Positions 1 to 7,507 of a stretch of DNA of 64,000 bases are shown one piece after another. The notes under the pieces were generated by a model. The model saw only the letters and a list, made by a program, of their open reading frames with translations. It had not been told where the DNA came from and ran no database searches. The translations under genes were made by a program, and so were the position numbers. Source of the DNA: Conexibacter woesei Iso977N (GTDB taxonomy: Bacteria; Actinomycetota; Thermoleophilia; Solirubrobacterales; Solirubrobacteraceae); the NCBI RefSeq assembly GCF_000424625.1, contig NZ_AUKG01000002.1, positions 682,001 to 746,000 of the forward strand, given 5' to 3'. Each line of letters starts with the position of its first letter. The first letter of the stretch is position 1.

Positions 1-289
1 CCGACCGCTCGGAGCGTTGACGACGCCACGCGTCGTACATCTTGTGGTTGGCGATCGCGAACAGCCACGCCCGCAGCGGATACGGCCCAGCCTTGTACTG
101 ACGCGAGCTCACCAGCGCCGCGGCGAACACCTCGGCCGTCAGATCGCTCGCCAGCTCGATGCTTCCCGTCCGCCGCAGCAGGTACGACAGCACGACATCG
201 GCATGCCGCCGGTACACGACGGCGAACGCCTCCGGCTCGCGCCGCGCCATCTTCATCAACGCATCGTCTGGCAGTGCCTGGAACTGCAT
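1..289 (-). CDS. ECF-type RNA polymerase sigma factor, partial (N-terminus)
   Basis: The first 96 codons of a sigma-70 family protein; the C-terminus lies beyond the left edge. The visible part starts MQFQALPDDALMKMARR and contains a region 2 core: an AFAVVYRRHADVVLSYLLRR helix, then DLTAEVFAAAL, then PLRAWLFAIANHKMYDAWRR, which matches the -10 recognition helix of ECF sigma factors (LxxxFxxAxxxxxRxWLxxIAxNxxxDxxRR). The purine-rich stretch AGAAGAAAG just upstream of the ATG is a weak ribosome site. Region 4 and any anti-sigma partner are not in the window, so the subgroup and regulon cannot be told. It diverges from the DUF389 gene on its right. Confidence 0.85.
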   Translation of the reverse strand, partial: MQFQALPDDALMKMARREPEAFAVVYRRHADVVLSYLLRRTGSIELASDLTAEVFAAALVSSRQYKAGPYPLRAWLFAIANHKMYDAWRRQRSERS

Positions 290-451
290 CTGTCTTTCTT
301 CTCGCGCCAGGGGCGGAAGTGTGACAGCAGCGTCTTCGCTCCCTCAGCGTTCGGGAGAGCTTGAGGGGTCGGGCGCGGGAGATCCTGCCGCGCCTTCATG
401 CGTCCCGGGTGATGCCCGCTCACCTCGCCGGGATGCAGGGTCCGGCGGGCG
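290..451. other. Divergent intergenic region, ECF sigma / DUF389 gene
   Basis: Divergent spacer of 162 bp. It must hold the promoters of both flanking genes, but I see no clear -35/-10 pair, operator or RNA. A short TCGCCGGGATG stretch near 427 is not a convincing hairpin. Confidence 0.4.
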
Positions 452-1483
452 ATGACCACGGGAGACGAGGCGGGAGCGGTCGCGCCGGGCGCGGGCGCTG
501 GAGCCGGCTGGCGGCGGCGGGTCCTGACGGGCGAGCTGCGCAGCGAGGACGAGATCCGCGATGCGGTGTTCCTCTTCAGCGGCGACGTGTTCGCCAAGCA
601 GAGCCGGTTCTGGCTGTTGTTGATGGTGTCGGCGGTGATCGCGACGGCGGGCATCATCGGCGACTCGACCGCGACGGTGATCGGGGCGATGATCGTCGCG
701 CCGCTGGGGACGCCGATCCAGGGGATCGCGGCCGGGATCGCCGACGGCGACGGGCGCCAGCTCGGGCTGTCGGCCGCGCTGGTCGTCGGCGCGGGCGTCG
801 CGGTGATCCTGCTGGCCGCGCTGATGGCGGTCGTCCTGCCGGAGCTGCACGCGCCCGCCGACAACTCGCAGATCACCGCGCGGGTCTCGCCGACGATCGT
901 CGACCTCGTCGCGGCGGCCGCGACCGGGATGGCGGGCGCGTTCGCGGTCTCGCGGCGCGACATCGGCGACATCCTGCCGGGCGTCGCGATCGCGATCTCG
1001 CTGGTGCCGCCGCTGGCGGTCGTGGGGGTGACGGCGGTCGAGGGCGACTGGCACGGCGCGCTCGGCGCGCTGCTGCTGTTCGCGACCAACGTGCTGGCGA
1101 TCGTGGTCGTCGGCACGGTCGTGTTCGGCGCGGTCGCCGGGCTGCGCGGCGAGGCGCGCCCGCGCCGCGCCTACGCGGTGGTCGGCCTGGCGGCCGTGGT
1201 GGTCGTCGGCGCGCTGGCGGCCGTCACGACCCAGACCGTCCGGCTGTCGAACTGGCGCGACGCGGGCGGCCGGATCGCGGCGAGTTGGGCGCGGGAGCAC
1301 GGCGAGCGGCTGCTGCAGACGCGCTTCGAGGGCGACCAGCTCGTGTTCGTCGTCGAGGGCCGCGGCACCGCGGCCGACGACGCCCAGCTCCCCGGCCGCC
1401 TGGGCGGGACGATCCCGGCCGGGACGACCGTCGTCGTCAACCGCGTGGACGGCAACCGCCACGGCGCGGGCACGGTCCCGTAG
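452..1483 (+). CDS. DUF389 family integral membrane protein
   Basis: A 343-residue membrane protein of the DUF389 family (function undefined in bacteria). After a short charged N-terminus come closely spaced hydrophobic segments: FWLLLMVSAVIATAGIIG, the conserved small-residue stretch TVIGAMIVAPLGTPIQGIA, two helices around residues 110-135, the signature GDILPGVAIAISLVPPLAVV, and two more helices before the C-terminal soluble tail. The ATG at 452 is the first start after the presumed promoter region. Known family members are inner membrane proteins without an agreed substrate, so only the family call is firm. The downstream flippase-like gene is in the same orientation about 115 bp away. Confidence 0.85.
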   Translation: MTTGDEAGAVAPGAGAGAGWRRRVLTGELRSEDEIRDAVFLFSGDVFAKQSRFWLLLMVSAVIATAGIIGDSTATVIGAMIVAPLGTPIQGIAAGIADGDGRQLGLSAALVVGAGVAVILLAALMAVVLPELHAPADNSQITARVSPTIVDLVAAAATGMAGAFAVSRRDIGDILPGVAIAISLVPPLAVVGVTAVEGDWHGALGALLLFATNVLAIVVVGTVVFGAVAGLRGEARPRRAYAVVGLAAVVVVGALAAVTTQTVRLSNWRDAGGRIAASWAREHGERLLQTRFEGDQLVFVVEGRGTAADDAQLPGRLGGTIPAGTTVVVNRVDGNRHGAGTVP

Positions 1484-1518
1484 GGCGCGCGGTTCACCCT
1501 CGCGAGATGACGCCCGCT

Positions 1519-1548
1519 CATCCGCCCGCGCGCGAGCGTGGGCGGATG
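1519..1548 (+). terminator. Stem-loop after the DUF389 gene
   Basis: Perfect 9-bp arms CATCCGCCC and GGGCGGATG around a 12-nt GC-rich loop, about 35 bp after the stop codon. No T-run follows, so it may be a weak terminator or an mRNA-stabilising hairpin. Confidence 0.45.
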
Positions 1549-1598
1549 GCCGGCCTCCCCGACGCGACGGACGCCCGCGGCCGCGGCGTCGCGCGGCC

Positions 1599-2690
1599 AT
1601 GAGCCCGCAGCTCGGCGACCGGGTCGAGGCGGCGATCGAGCGGCGTGCCGACGTCGCCGAGGAGGTGGCGACGCCGCCGCCCGCGAGGGGGAGCCTGCGC
1701 AGGACGATCGTCTGGCTGGTGATCACGGGGATCTCGCTGTACCTGGTGTTCCCGAGCGTTGTTGAGGTCCTTGGCTCGTGGCGCCAGATCGAGAGGCTGT
1801 CGGTCGGCTGGCTGATCCTGATGGCGGTCCTGCAGGTCCTGACCAACGCCTGCCTCTGGGACCTGCAGCGCACCGCGCTGCGCACGCGCGCCTGGCGGCC
1901 GGTGATCGCGTCGCAGCTGGCGGGCAACGCGCTGTCGAAGATCGCGCCGGGCGGCGGGACGCTCGGCGCGGCGCTGCAGTACCGGATGCTCGTCGCCGCG
2001 GGCCTGCCCGGTCCGGCGACCGCGGGCGCGCTGACCGCGGTCAACCTGCTGGTCTTCGCGGTCGTGCTGGCGCTCCCGGTCCTGGCGCTGCCCGCGCTGT
2101 TCCGGGGCTCGGTCGACCAGACGCTGCTGGAGACGGCGATCGCCGGGCTGGTCCTGTTCGCGGCCGCCGCCGGGATCGGCGCGGTGCTGCTGACGACCGA
2201 CGGGCCGCTGCGCTGGGTCGGCCGGACCGTGCAGAGGGGCCGGAACGCGCTGCGCCGCAGGTCGGAGCCGCTGACCGGGCTGCCGTCGCGCCTGGTGCGC
2301 GAGCGCGACCGGATCCTGGCGACGCTCGGGCCGCGCTGGAAGCGCGCGCTGCTGGCGACCGTCGGGCGCTGGACGTTCGACTTCATGACGTTGCTCGCCG
2401 CGCTGGCGGCGTGCGGCTCGCACCCGCGCGCGGGCCTGGCGCTGCTGGCGTTCTGCGGCGCGCAGCTGCTGGCGCAGATCCCGGTCACGCCCGGAGGGCT
2501 GGGCTTCGTGGAGGCCGGGCTGACCGCGATGCTCGCGCTCGCGGGCGTGTCGGCGGGCGACGCGGTGCTCGCGACGTTCGCCTACCGCCTGTTCTCGTAC
2601 TGGTTGACGCTGCCGTTCGGGCTCGTCGGCCTGGCGCTCGCGCCGCACCGGGCGCCGGCGGCATCATCCGTGCCGGGTGAGGCCGGCTGA
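1599..2690 (+). CDS. Lysylphosphatidylglycerol synthase TM-region / flippase-like membrane protein (UPF0104)
   Basis: 363 residues with a cytoplasmic N-terminus of about 45 residues and then six to eight hydrophobic segments. It shows the hallmarks of the flippase-like domain of MprF (UPF0104/AglD family): an early SQLAGNALSKIAPGGG motif and the C-terminal signature QIPVTPGGLGFVEAGLTAML followed by YRLFSYWLTLPFGLVGLAL. There is no aminoacyl-transferase domain, so it is the stand-alone transmembrane type, usually implicated in moving lipid-linked substrates across the membrane. The substrate cannot be inferred here. The start is the ATG in the spacer after the hairpin at 1519-1548. Confidence 0.85.
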   Translation: MSPQLGDRVEAAIERRADVAEEVATPPPARGSLRRTIVWLVITGISLYLVFPSVVEVLGSWRQIERLSVGWLILMAVLQVLTNACLWDLQRTALRTRAWRPVIASQLAGNALSKIAPGGGTLGAALQYRMLVAAGLPGPATAGALTAVNLLVFAVVLALPVLALPALFRGSVDQTLLETAIAGLVLFAAAAGIGAVLLTTDGPLRWVGRTVQRGRNALRRRSEPLTGLPSRLVRERDRILATLGPRWKRALLATVGRWTFDFMTLLAALAACGSHPRAGLALLAFCGAQLLAQIPVTPGGLGFVEAGLTAMLALAGVSAGDAVLATFAYRLFSYWLTLPFGLVGLALAPHRAPAASSVPGEAG

Positions 2691-2716
2691 CGCCGGCGTG
2701 GGGGAGCCTGGGTCGC

Positions 2717-3745
2717 ATGTCCCTCCGCGTCACGCTCGCCGCTGCCGTGCTGGCCGCGGTCCTCCTCGCACCCGCGACCGTCGGCGCCCAGACTGCGCCC
2801 GCGCCGATCTCGGGGGTCGCGGTCCCGGCGCCGATCGCCGCCTACGGCGGGGTGCTGGTCTGGAGCGCGCCCGACGGCCACGGCCGCTACGCGCTGATGG
2901 AGCGCGACGGCGCCGGGACGGTCAGGATGCTGCCGGTCGCCTCGCGCGGGGTGCCGTTCGACGTCGACCTCGGGCCGACGAACGGCGGGGCGATCTACGC
3001 GGTGTACTCGCGCTGCAGGACCGAGCCGGGGTGGAGCGGGACGCAGATGCCGCCCTACGAGCAGGGCAGGGGGTGCGACATCTACAAGTTGGACCTCACG
3101 ACGCTGGCCGAGGAGCGCTACACGAAGGTCAACGCCAGCGACGGGACCGAGTACTGGCCGAGCTACTGGAAGGGCGTCGTCGCGTTCGCGCGCGCCTACG
3201 AGAGCGACCCGAGCAAGCCCTACATCTACACCAAGACGATCGCGAGCGGCGCGTCGTCGGCGCGCCAGCCCGGCGGCTCGCGCGGGTCAGGGCGGTCGAC
3301 GCCGCTGCAGCTGGAGCTCTACGGCAGCCGGCTCGCCTTCGGCTGGCGCTACCAGGGCAACGAGGAGGGGCAGGCCTACGACCTGCGGCTCGACACGATC
3401 GGCGGCGACCACATGCGGTTGGACCAGACGCCGGGTGGCGGGCTGTCGTCGACGGTGATCGGCTGGCCGTCGTTCGAGAACAGGCGGGTGTACTGGCTGC
3501 GGTCGTGCGTCGGCGATCCGGGTGGCTGCGTGACGACGCGGCGGTTCATGATGTCCAACTACACGGGCGCGCTGGCGCCGTCGGTCGCGACGTCGCCCGC
3601 GTACGTGCAGGCGAGCGAGCGCGCGGGCGGGATCACGTGGGCCGAGACGGACATCAACTCGATCTACGGCTGCATGACCGACCCGGCGACGACGCCGTCG
3701 TGCGCGATCGAGCCGCTGCAGCCCGAGTACACGCCGCAGAACTAG
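2717..3745 (+). CDS. Secreted protein of unknown function, possible beta-propeller
   Basis: 342 residues. A clear Sec signal peptide opens the protein (charged start, then an alanine/leucine-rich core, cleavage likely near TVGAQTA). The mature part is rich in Trp, Tyr and Gly and has repeated short strands of the type 'GRYALMERDGAG', 'CDIYKLDLTTL', 'YIYTKTIASGA' and 'RRFMMSNYTG', which resemble blades of TolB/PD40-like propellers. Cysteines appear in pairs (CRTEPGW..GCD, CVGDPGGC), consistent with an exported disulfide-bonded protein. No catalytic motif is recognised. It lies 26 bp after the flippase-like gene and could share its transcript. Confidence 0.6.
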   Translation: MSLRVTLAAAVLAAVLLAPATVGAQTAPAPISGVAVPAPIAAYGGVLVWSAPDGHGRYALMERDGAGTVRMLPVASRGVPFDVDLGPTNGGAIYAVYSRCRTEPGWSGTQMPPYEQGRGCDIYKLDLTTLAEERYTKVNASDGTEYWPSYWKGVVAFARAYESDPSKPYIYTKTIASGASSARQPGGSRGSGRSTPLQLELYGSRLAFGWRYQGNEEGQAYDLRLDTIGGDHMRLDQTPGGGLSSTVIGWPSFENRRVYWLRSCVGDPGGCVTTRRFMMSNYTGALAPSVATSPAYVQASERAGGITWAETDINSIYGCMTDPATTPSCAIEPLQPEYTPQN

Positions 3746-3819
3746 CGAGCGTGCGAGTGTGCGAGATCCCCCTCGGCGGGGGACGCGGCCTCACCTTCCC
3801 GGGCGCGAGGGTGGTCGGC

Positions 3820-4101
3820 ATGATCGGCGCGCTCATCCTGGGTTTCGCCGCCGGCGCGATCGGCCGGCTGCTGGTGCCCGACACGCTCAGCGGGCTGAGC
3901 GGGCCGAGGTCGTGGCTGGTCTCGCTGGGGCTCGGGCTGGGCGGCGCGCTCGTCGGCTACCTGATCTTCACGGTCGGCTTCGGGATCGGCGACAGCGACG
4001 TGTTCGACCTCGGCGGGCTGCTGAGCGCGGTGATCGGCGTGATCATCCTGCTGCCGTTCGTCGGGATCGCGTTGCGGATGAAGGGCCGCGCCGCTCCGTA
4101 G
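3820..4101 (+). CDS. GlsB/YeaQ/YmgE-family (transglycosylase-associated) small membrane protein
   Basis: 93 residues, almost entirely three hydrophobic helices. The opening MIGALILGFAAGAIGRLLVP is the typical first helix of the GlsB/YeaQ/YmgE stress-response membrane family (glycine-zipper-like, with GAIGRL), followed by SWLVSLGLGLGGALVGYLIF and a final helix with LLSAVIGVIILLPFVG. Bacterial members are induced by general or envelope stress, and their molecular role is unclear. The ATG at 3820 is chosen because everything upstream in this frame is the shadow of the preceding secreted protein. Confidence 0.8.
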   Translation: MIGALILGFAAGAIGRLLVPDTLSGLSGPRSWLVSLGLGLGGALVGYLIFTVGFGIGDSDVFDLGGLLSAVIGVIILLPFVGIALRMKGRAAP

Positions 4102-4117
4102 CGCGCCGCGCGACCGC

Positions 4118-4783
4118 ATGGCCCAGATCTTCCTGCTGGCGCTCGCCGCGGCGACGTTCCCGGTGCTGCTCGCCGCCGTGCTGGTCGTGCTGACGCTGCC
4201 CGAGCCGGAGGGGCAGCTCGCGGCGCTGCTGGCGGGCGGGATGACGGTCAGCCTCATCTCCGGCACGGCGATCCTCGTGGTGTTGGATGCCGCCGGCGTG
4301 CTGCAGTCCTCCGGCGGCAGCACGAACCCGGCGGTCGACATCGTGCTCGGCGCCATCGCCGTGCTCGCGGGCCTCGTCATGCTGGCCGGCCTGGACCGCC
4401 GCCTCGCGGCCCGCCGCCCGGCGCCCGCGGAGAGGGGCCCGTCGTGGACCGAGCGCACGCTCGGGCGCGGCTCGCGCAAGCTGGCGTTCCTCGCCGGCGT
4501 GGTCCTCTGCCTGCCCAACATCTACTACCTGGCCGCGCTCAAGGACATGTCGATCGGCGACTACTCGACCACCACGCTCGTCCTGCTCCTGCTGGCCTTC
4601 AACCTCATCATGTTCATCTCAGCCGAGCTGCCGCTGGCGGGCTTCGCCCTGGCCGGCGACCGCACCCGCCCGGTCGTCGCGCGCCTCGGCAACTCGATCC
4701 GCGCCCACCAACGCCAGGTGATCATCGCCATGGCCCTGGTCTTCGGCACCTACCTGCTCATCAAGGGCCTTGCGGGAAGCTGA
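4118..4783 (+). CDS. GAP-family (SfLAP) integral membrane protein
   Basis: 221 residues with six predicted membrane segments in two groups of three, separated by a basic loop (RRLAARRPAPAERGPSWTERTLGRGSRK spans about residues 104-133). The second half carries the motif LPNIYYLAALKDMSIGDYS and SAELPLAGFALA, which match the GAP / sulfolipid-1-addressing protein family known from actinobacteria. Mycobacterial relatives sit in lipid-export gene clusters. Here the neighbours (a GlsB-like protein and a TetR regulator facing it) give no lipid context, so the substrate is open. Starts 16 bp after the GlsB-like gene and probably belongs to the same operon. Confidence 0.7.
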   Translation: MAQIFLLALAAATFPVLLAAVLVVLTLPEPEGQLAALLAGGMTVSLISGTAILVVLDAAGVLQSSGGSTNPAVDIVLGAIAVLAGLVMLAGLDRRLAARRPAPAERGPSWTERTLGRGSRKLAFLAGVVLCLPNIYYLAALKDMSIGDYSTTTLVLLLLAFNLIMFISAELPLAGFALAGDRTRPVVARLGNSIRAHQRQVIIAMALVFGTYLLIKGLAGS

Positions 4784-4841
4784 CCGTTCGTGCGCGTGAT
4801 CGTCGAGGCAGTGAGAACCGACGTGCGGTACCTCCTGAGCC

Positions 4842-5486
4842 TCATCCGGCTGGTATGGGTGAGCCGGATCCCGTTGACTTGTCGAGGCTGGTGATCCATC
4901 GCTCGAGCCGGCGGGCCTGTTTGGCCATGATGGATGGATCGTGGAAGGCGTTTGAGAGCAGGGCCGCGCCTTGGTAGGTGGCGAAGAGGGTGATGGCGAG
5001 CTCTCGCGGGTCGCGTTGACCCATGGCGGCGAAGCGCTCCTCGGCCCAGTCGATGAACGGCGCGAGCAGCACCTCGCCGGCCCGTCGGCTCAACGGGTCA
5101 TCGCGTTTGCCGAACTCTGAGACCAGGCTGCCGAAGGGGCAGCCGTACAGAGCAGTCAGAGATCCGTCCTCATCGTGCATGAGCTCGCGCGCGAACGCCT
5201 TGAGCTGCGCCTGTGGGCTGCGGCGTCGAGAGACGTGCGCGAGGAACTCCTGCTGCTCGCGCACGCGGGCCGCCATCGCCGCCTCGACGAGGTCGTCCTT
5301 GGTCTTGAAGTGGTAGTAGACGTTGCCCGAAGGCACCCCGGCGGCGCGAGCGACGTCGGCGATCGACGTGCGTTCGATGCCCTCGCGCCAGATCATGTCC
5401 TGGGCGGCCTGGACGAGGCGCTCACGCGTGCTCGATCCCGCTGCGGAGGTCGCGGTCGGCGTTGAGCTCTTGCCGTTCTCAGTCAT
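4842..5486 (-). CDS. TetR/AcrR family transcriptional regulator
   Basis: 214 residues. The N-terminal DNA-binding domain is textbook TetR: STRERLVQAAQDMIWREGIE, then TSIADVARAAGVPSGNVYYHFKTKDDLVEA (HTH around residues 40-65). The C-terminal ligand-binding half resembles the TetR_C YcdC/QacR-like group (FATYQGAALLSNAFHDPSIM). It is transcribed divergently from the cupin cluster, and the shared intergenic region contains two AGTC-N4-GACT sites. It probably represses itself and the cupin-MFS-NmrA operon. A minus-strand -10 TATGAT (5500-5495) ends only about 8 nt before the ATG, so the mRNA has almost no leader. Confidence 0.88.
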   Translation of the reverse strand: MTENGKSSTPTATSAAGSSTRERLVQAAQDMIWREGIERTSIADVARAAGVPSGNVYYHFKTKDDLVEAAMAARVREQQEFLAHVSRRRSPQAQLKAFARELMHDEDGSLTALYGCPFGSLVSEFGKRDDPLSRRAGEVLLAPFIDWAEERFAAMGQRDPRELAITLFATYQGAALLSNAFHDPSIMAKQARRLERWITSLDKSTGSGSPIPAG

Positions 5487-5520
5487 TTGACTGGATCATA
5501 CAAGCTGACGCTCCAACCTA

Positions 5521-5540
5521 AGTCGGCTGACTGACTGAGT
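5521..5540. promoter_or_regulatory. TetR operator half/near-palindrome, site 1
   Basis: AGTCGGCTGACTGACTGAGT. The core AGTC-N4-GACT and the right arm GACTGACTGAGT match site 2 exactly; the outer left arm is degenerate. It sits just upstream of the TetR gene's own -10 box, where a bound repressor would block that promoter. Confidence 0.6.
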
Positions 5541-5569
5541 ACCGACGGCCGGCGTGCTACGGTCTTCTT

Positions 5570-5591
5570 CAGTCAGTCAACCGACTGACTG
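5570..5591. promoter_or_regulatory. TetR operator, site 2 (22-bp palindrome)
   Basis: CAGTCAGTC-AACC-GACTGACTG: perfect 9-bp arms around four bases. It lies 39 bp before the cupin start, just downstream of a -10-like TACGGT (5558-5563), where a bound repressor would cover the start region of the cupin operon. Together with site 1 it gives a consensus core AGTC-N4-GACT. Confidence 0.75.
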
Positions 5592-5629
5592 AGTCCGTCA
5601 GCCAGAGCTGATGATCGAAGGAGCCTCCC

Positions 5630-6190
5630 GTGAACACTGCTTCCGTTGACCCTCCAGGCCGCGCCGCTGCGATCCGGCGCATCGACTTCCGCCCCGGGAT
5701 GGACATGTGGTGGGAGATCCTGCGCAACGGCGAGGAGACCGATGGCGAAGTCCTGGAGGCAAACAGCTGGCTCGGTCCTCACAGTCCCAGCCCTCCGGTG
5801 CACGTGCACGACGATGCTGAAGACAGCTTCGAGATCATCGAGGGTCGGCTCGACGTCAAGCTCGACGGCACCTGGCACACCTACGGCCCCGGCGAGCTCG
5901 CCGCGGCAGCGCCCGGTGTCCGCCACACCCTGCGAAACAGTCACGACGAGCCGGTGAGGTTCATCAACCGCCACCGCCCCGCCGCCGACTTCGAGGGGTT
6001 CTTCCGCGACATGGCGGCGCTGGCCTCGACCGGGAAGATGGGCGCCGGCATCCCACACAGCCCGCGTCAGGCGATCTACGCGGCGATGCTGTTCAGAGCC
6101 CACCCGACCGCGATCCGAACGTCGCGCCTGCAGCGATTTGCCTTTGCGTCGCTGGCGGGCTTCGGACGGATCCTGGGCATGAGCCTGTGA
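5630..6190 (+). CDS. Cupin domain protein
   Basis: 186 residues. A single beta-barrel cupin core is visible at about residues 45-105: PPVHVHDDAEDSFEIIEGRL (HxHxnEx-type metal-binding motif 1 with two His and Asp/Glu) followed by YGPGELAAAAPGVRHTLRN (motif 2, PGxxHxxxN). The C-terminal third is helical. The GTG start is fixed by a strong ribosome site GAAGGAG at 5617-5623. First gene of a divergent operon under the TetR operators. The stop codon overlaps the next start (GTGA). Such TetR-cupin-MFS-NmrA clusters often handle quinones or aromatic xenobiotics, but the substrate is not evident. Confidence 0.8.
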   Translation: MNTASVDPPGRAAAIRRIDFRPGMDMWWEILRNGEETDGEVLEANSWLGPHSPSPPVHVHDDAEDSFEIIEGRLDVKLDGTWHTYGPGELAAAAPGVRHTLRNSHDEPVRFINRHRPAADFEGFFRDMAALASTGKMGAGIPHSPRQAIYAAMLFRAHPTAIRTSRLQRFAFASLAGFGRILGMSL

Positions 6191-6501
6191 GCGCGTCCAC
6201 GCCCCGCGCGAAGAACCTCGCGCTCGTGCTGCTGGCGATGACGCAGTTCGTGATCGTGATCGACGCCTCGATCGTCAACGTGGCGCTGCCGTCGATCGGT
6301 GCCCACCTGCACTTCTCCCGCGACGAGCTGACCAAAGGCTTTGACCGCGCGTTCCTCGTCGGCGCCGGCTTTGCCGTCGCCGGGGCGATCCTCGCCGCCG
6401 TGCTGATCTCCTCGAGCGACAGCCACGAGCACTCGCAGGCGGCCCGCCTCGGCGAGGCCGCCGGCGTTGATGCCGCAGCCGTTCCCGTCGCCGCGCGCTG
6501 A
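6187..6501 (+). pseudogene. DHA2-type MFS transporter remnant with in-frame internal deletion
   Basis: 104 codons. The first 48 residues are the N-terminus of a 14-TM DHA2/EmrB drug transporter (NLALVLLAMTQFVIVIDASI, then VNVALPSIGAHLHFSRDEL). From about residue 49 the sequence jumps to the last helix of the same family (TKGFDRAFLVGAGFAVAGAI) and its cytoplasmic tail. Roughly 380-400 residues, including helices 2-13, are missing, yet the reading frame, the GTGA overlap with the cupin stop and the normal stop codon are kept. It cannot work as a transporter in the normal way. The product would be a two-helix membrane peptide. I call it a decayed gene, but it may still be translated. Confidence 0.75.
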
Positions 6502-6543
6502 CTGCGCGCATTCTCAACTCATCCAAACAAAGGACCAGAACGC

Positions 6544-7401
6544 ATGATTTTGATCATCGGAGCCACCGGCAACGTCGGGTCAGAGCTCATCACCGCGCTC
6601 CTCCCTGCCCAGGCAGGCCAGATCCGGGTTCTCACCCGCAATCCCGACGCGGTGTTCCCCGAGGGCACCGAGAAGGTCGTGGCCGATCTCGCTGACAGCG
6701 ACTTGGCAGCGGCGCTGGACGGGGTGGACGCGGTGTTCTCGCTCACCGAAGGGCTCAACATCGCCGCCCACGACCGCCGGCTCGTAGCCGGGGCGGTGCG
6801 AGCGGGTGTCGAGCGGATCGTCAAGCTGTCCGTGCTCGCCGTCGGACACGGCGCCACCGACCCGATCACCACCCTGCACCGGGCCGGCGAGGAGGAGATC
6901 CGCGACAGCGGCCTGCGGTGGACGTTCCTGCGGCCGACCGGGTTCATGTCCAACGCGCTCAACTGGGCGCCGATGATCACGGCCGATGGGGTCGTGCATG
7001 CCCCGTTCGCCAACGGGCGGGCCGCGGTCGTCGACCCGGCGGACATCGCAGCGGTCGCGGCGGCCTGCCTCACCCAGGACGGCCACGACGACCGGGTCTA
7101 CGAGCTCGCCGGCCCGCAACCGCTCAGCCCAGCCGATCAGGTGGCGATCCTCAGCAAGGTGCTGGACCGCGACCTGCGCTACGCCGAAGCCGACCCCGAC
7201 GACACGCTCGCGCAGTGGATCTCCTACGGGATGCCAGAGCAGCTGGCACACGCCGTCATCGAGCAGTTCCGCTCCACCCTGGAACCGTTCAACTCGGAGC
7301 TGACAGCCGACATCACCGCCGTCACGAACCGCCCGGCACGCAGCTTCACCGACTGGGCCCACGCCCACCGCACCGAGCTCCTCACCCCCGCCGGCTGGTG
7401 A
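6544..7401 (+). CDS. NmrA-like / NAD(P)H-binding atypical SDR protein
   Basis: 285 residues. It opens with the Rossmann nucleotide-binding motif MILIIGATGNVGSELITALL (GxxGxxG) and continues with RVLTRNP, which suggests NADP preference, and GVDAVFSLTEG. It then follows the pattern of NmrA/YtfG-type atypical short-chain dehydrogenases (KLSVLAVGHGATDPITTLHR, LRWTFLRPTGFMSN, VVDPADIAAVAAACL). The active-site YxxxK is not evident, so a redox-sensing or quinone-related role fits as well as catalysis. Last gene of the TetR-controlled cluster, 43 bp after the MFS remnant. Confidence 0.82.
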   Translation: MILIIGATGNVGSELITALLPAQAGQIRVLTRNPDAVFPEGTEKVVADLADSDLAAALDGVDAVFSLTEGLNIAAHDRRLVAGAVRAGVERIVKLSVLAVGHGATDPITTLHRAGEEEIRDSGLRWTFLRPTGFMSNALNWAPMITADGVVHAPFANGRAAVVDPADIAAVAAACLTQDGHDDRVYELAGPQPLSPADQVAILSKVLDRDLRYAEADPDDTLAQWISYGMPEQLAHAVIEQFRSTLEPFNSELTADITAVTNRPARSFTDWAHAHRTELLTPAGW

Positions 7402-7507
7402 AGGCGACCGCAGGCAACGGCGCGCGCTCCCAACGGCGCGGGAGAGCCTTGACGTGCGCTACGTCCAACACGGTCGTTCTCAGGGCGTGTGGTGACCAGA
7501 AAGGTGC

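Noticed and set aside
344-2488. A 714-codon open frame on the minus strand across the DUF389 and flippase-like genes
   Set aside because: It is Arg/Asp-rich nonsense opposite two clear membrane protein genes; a by-product of GC-rich third positions.
2677-4101. A long plus-strand frame ending with the GlsB-like protein
   Set aside because: Only the last 93 codons are real; the earlier part is the wrong frame of the secreted protein gene.
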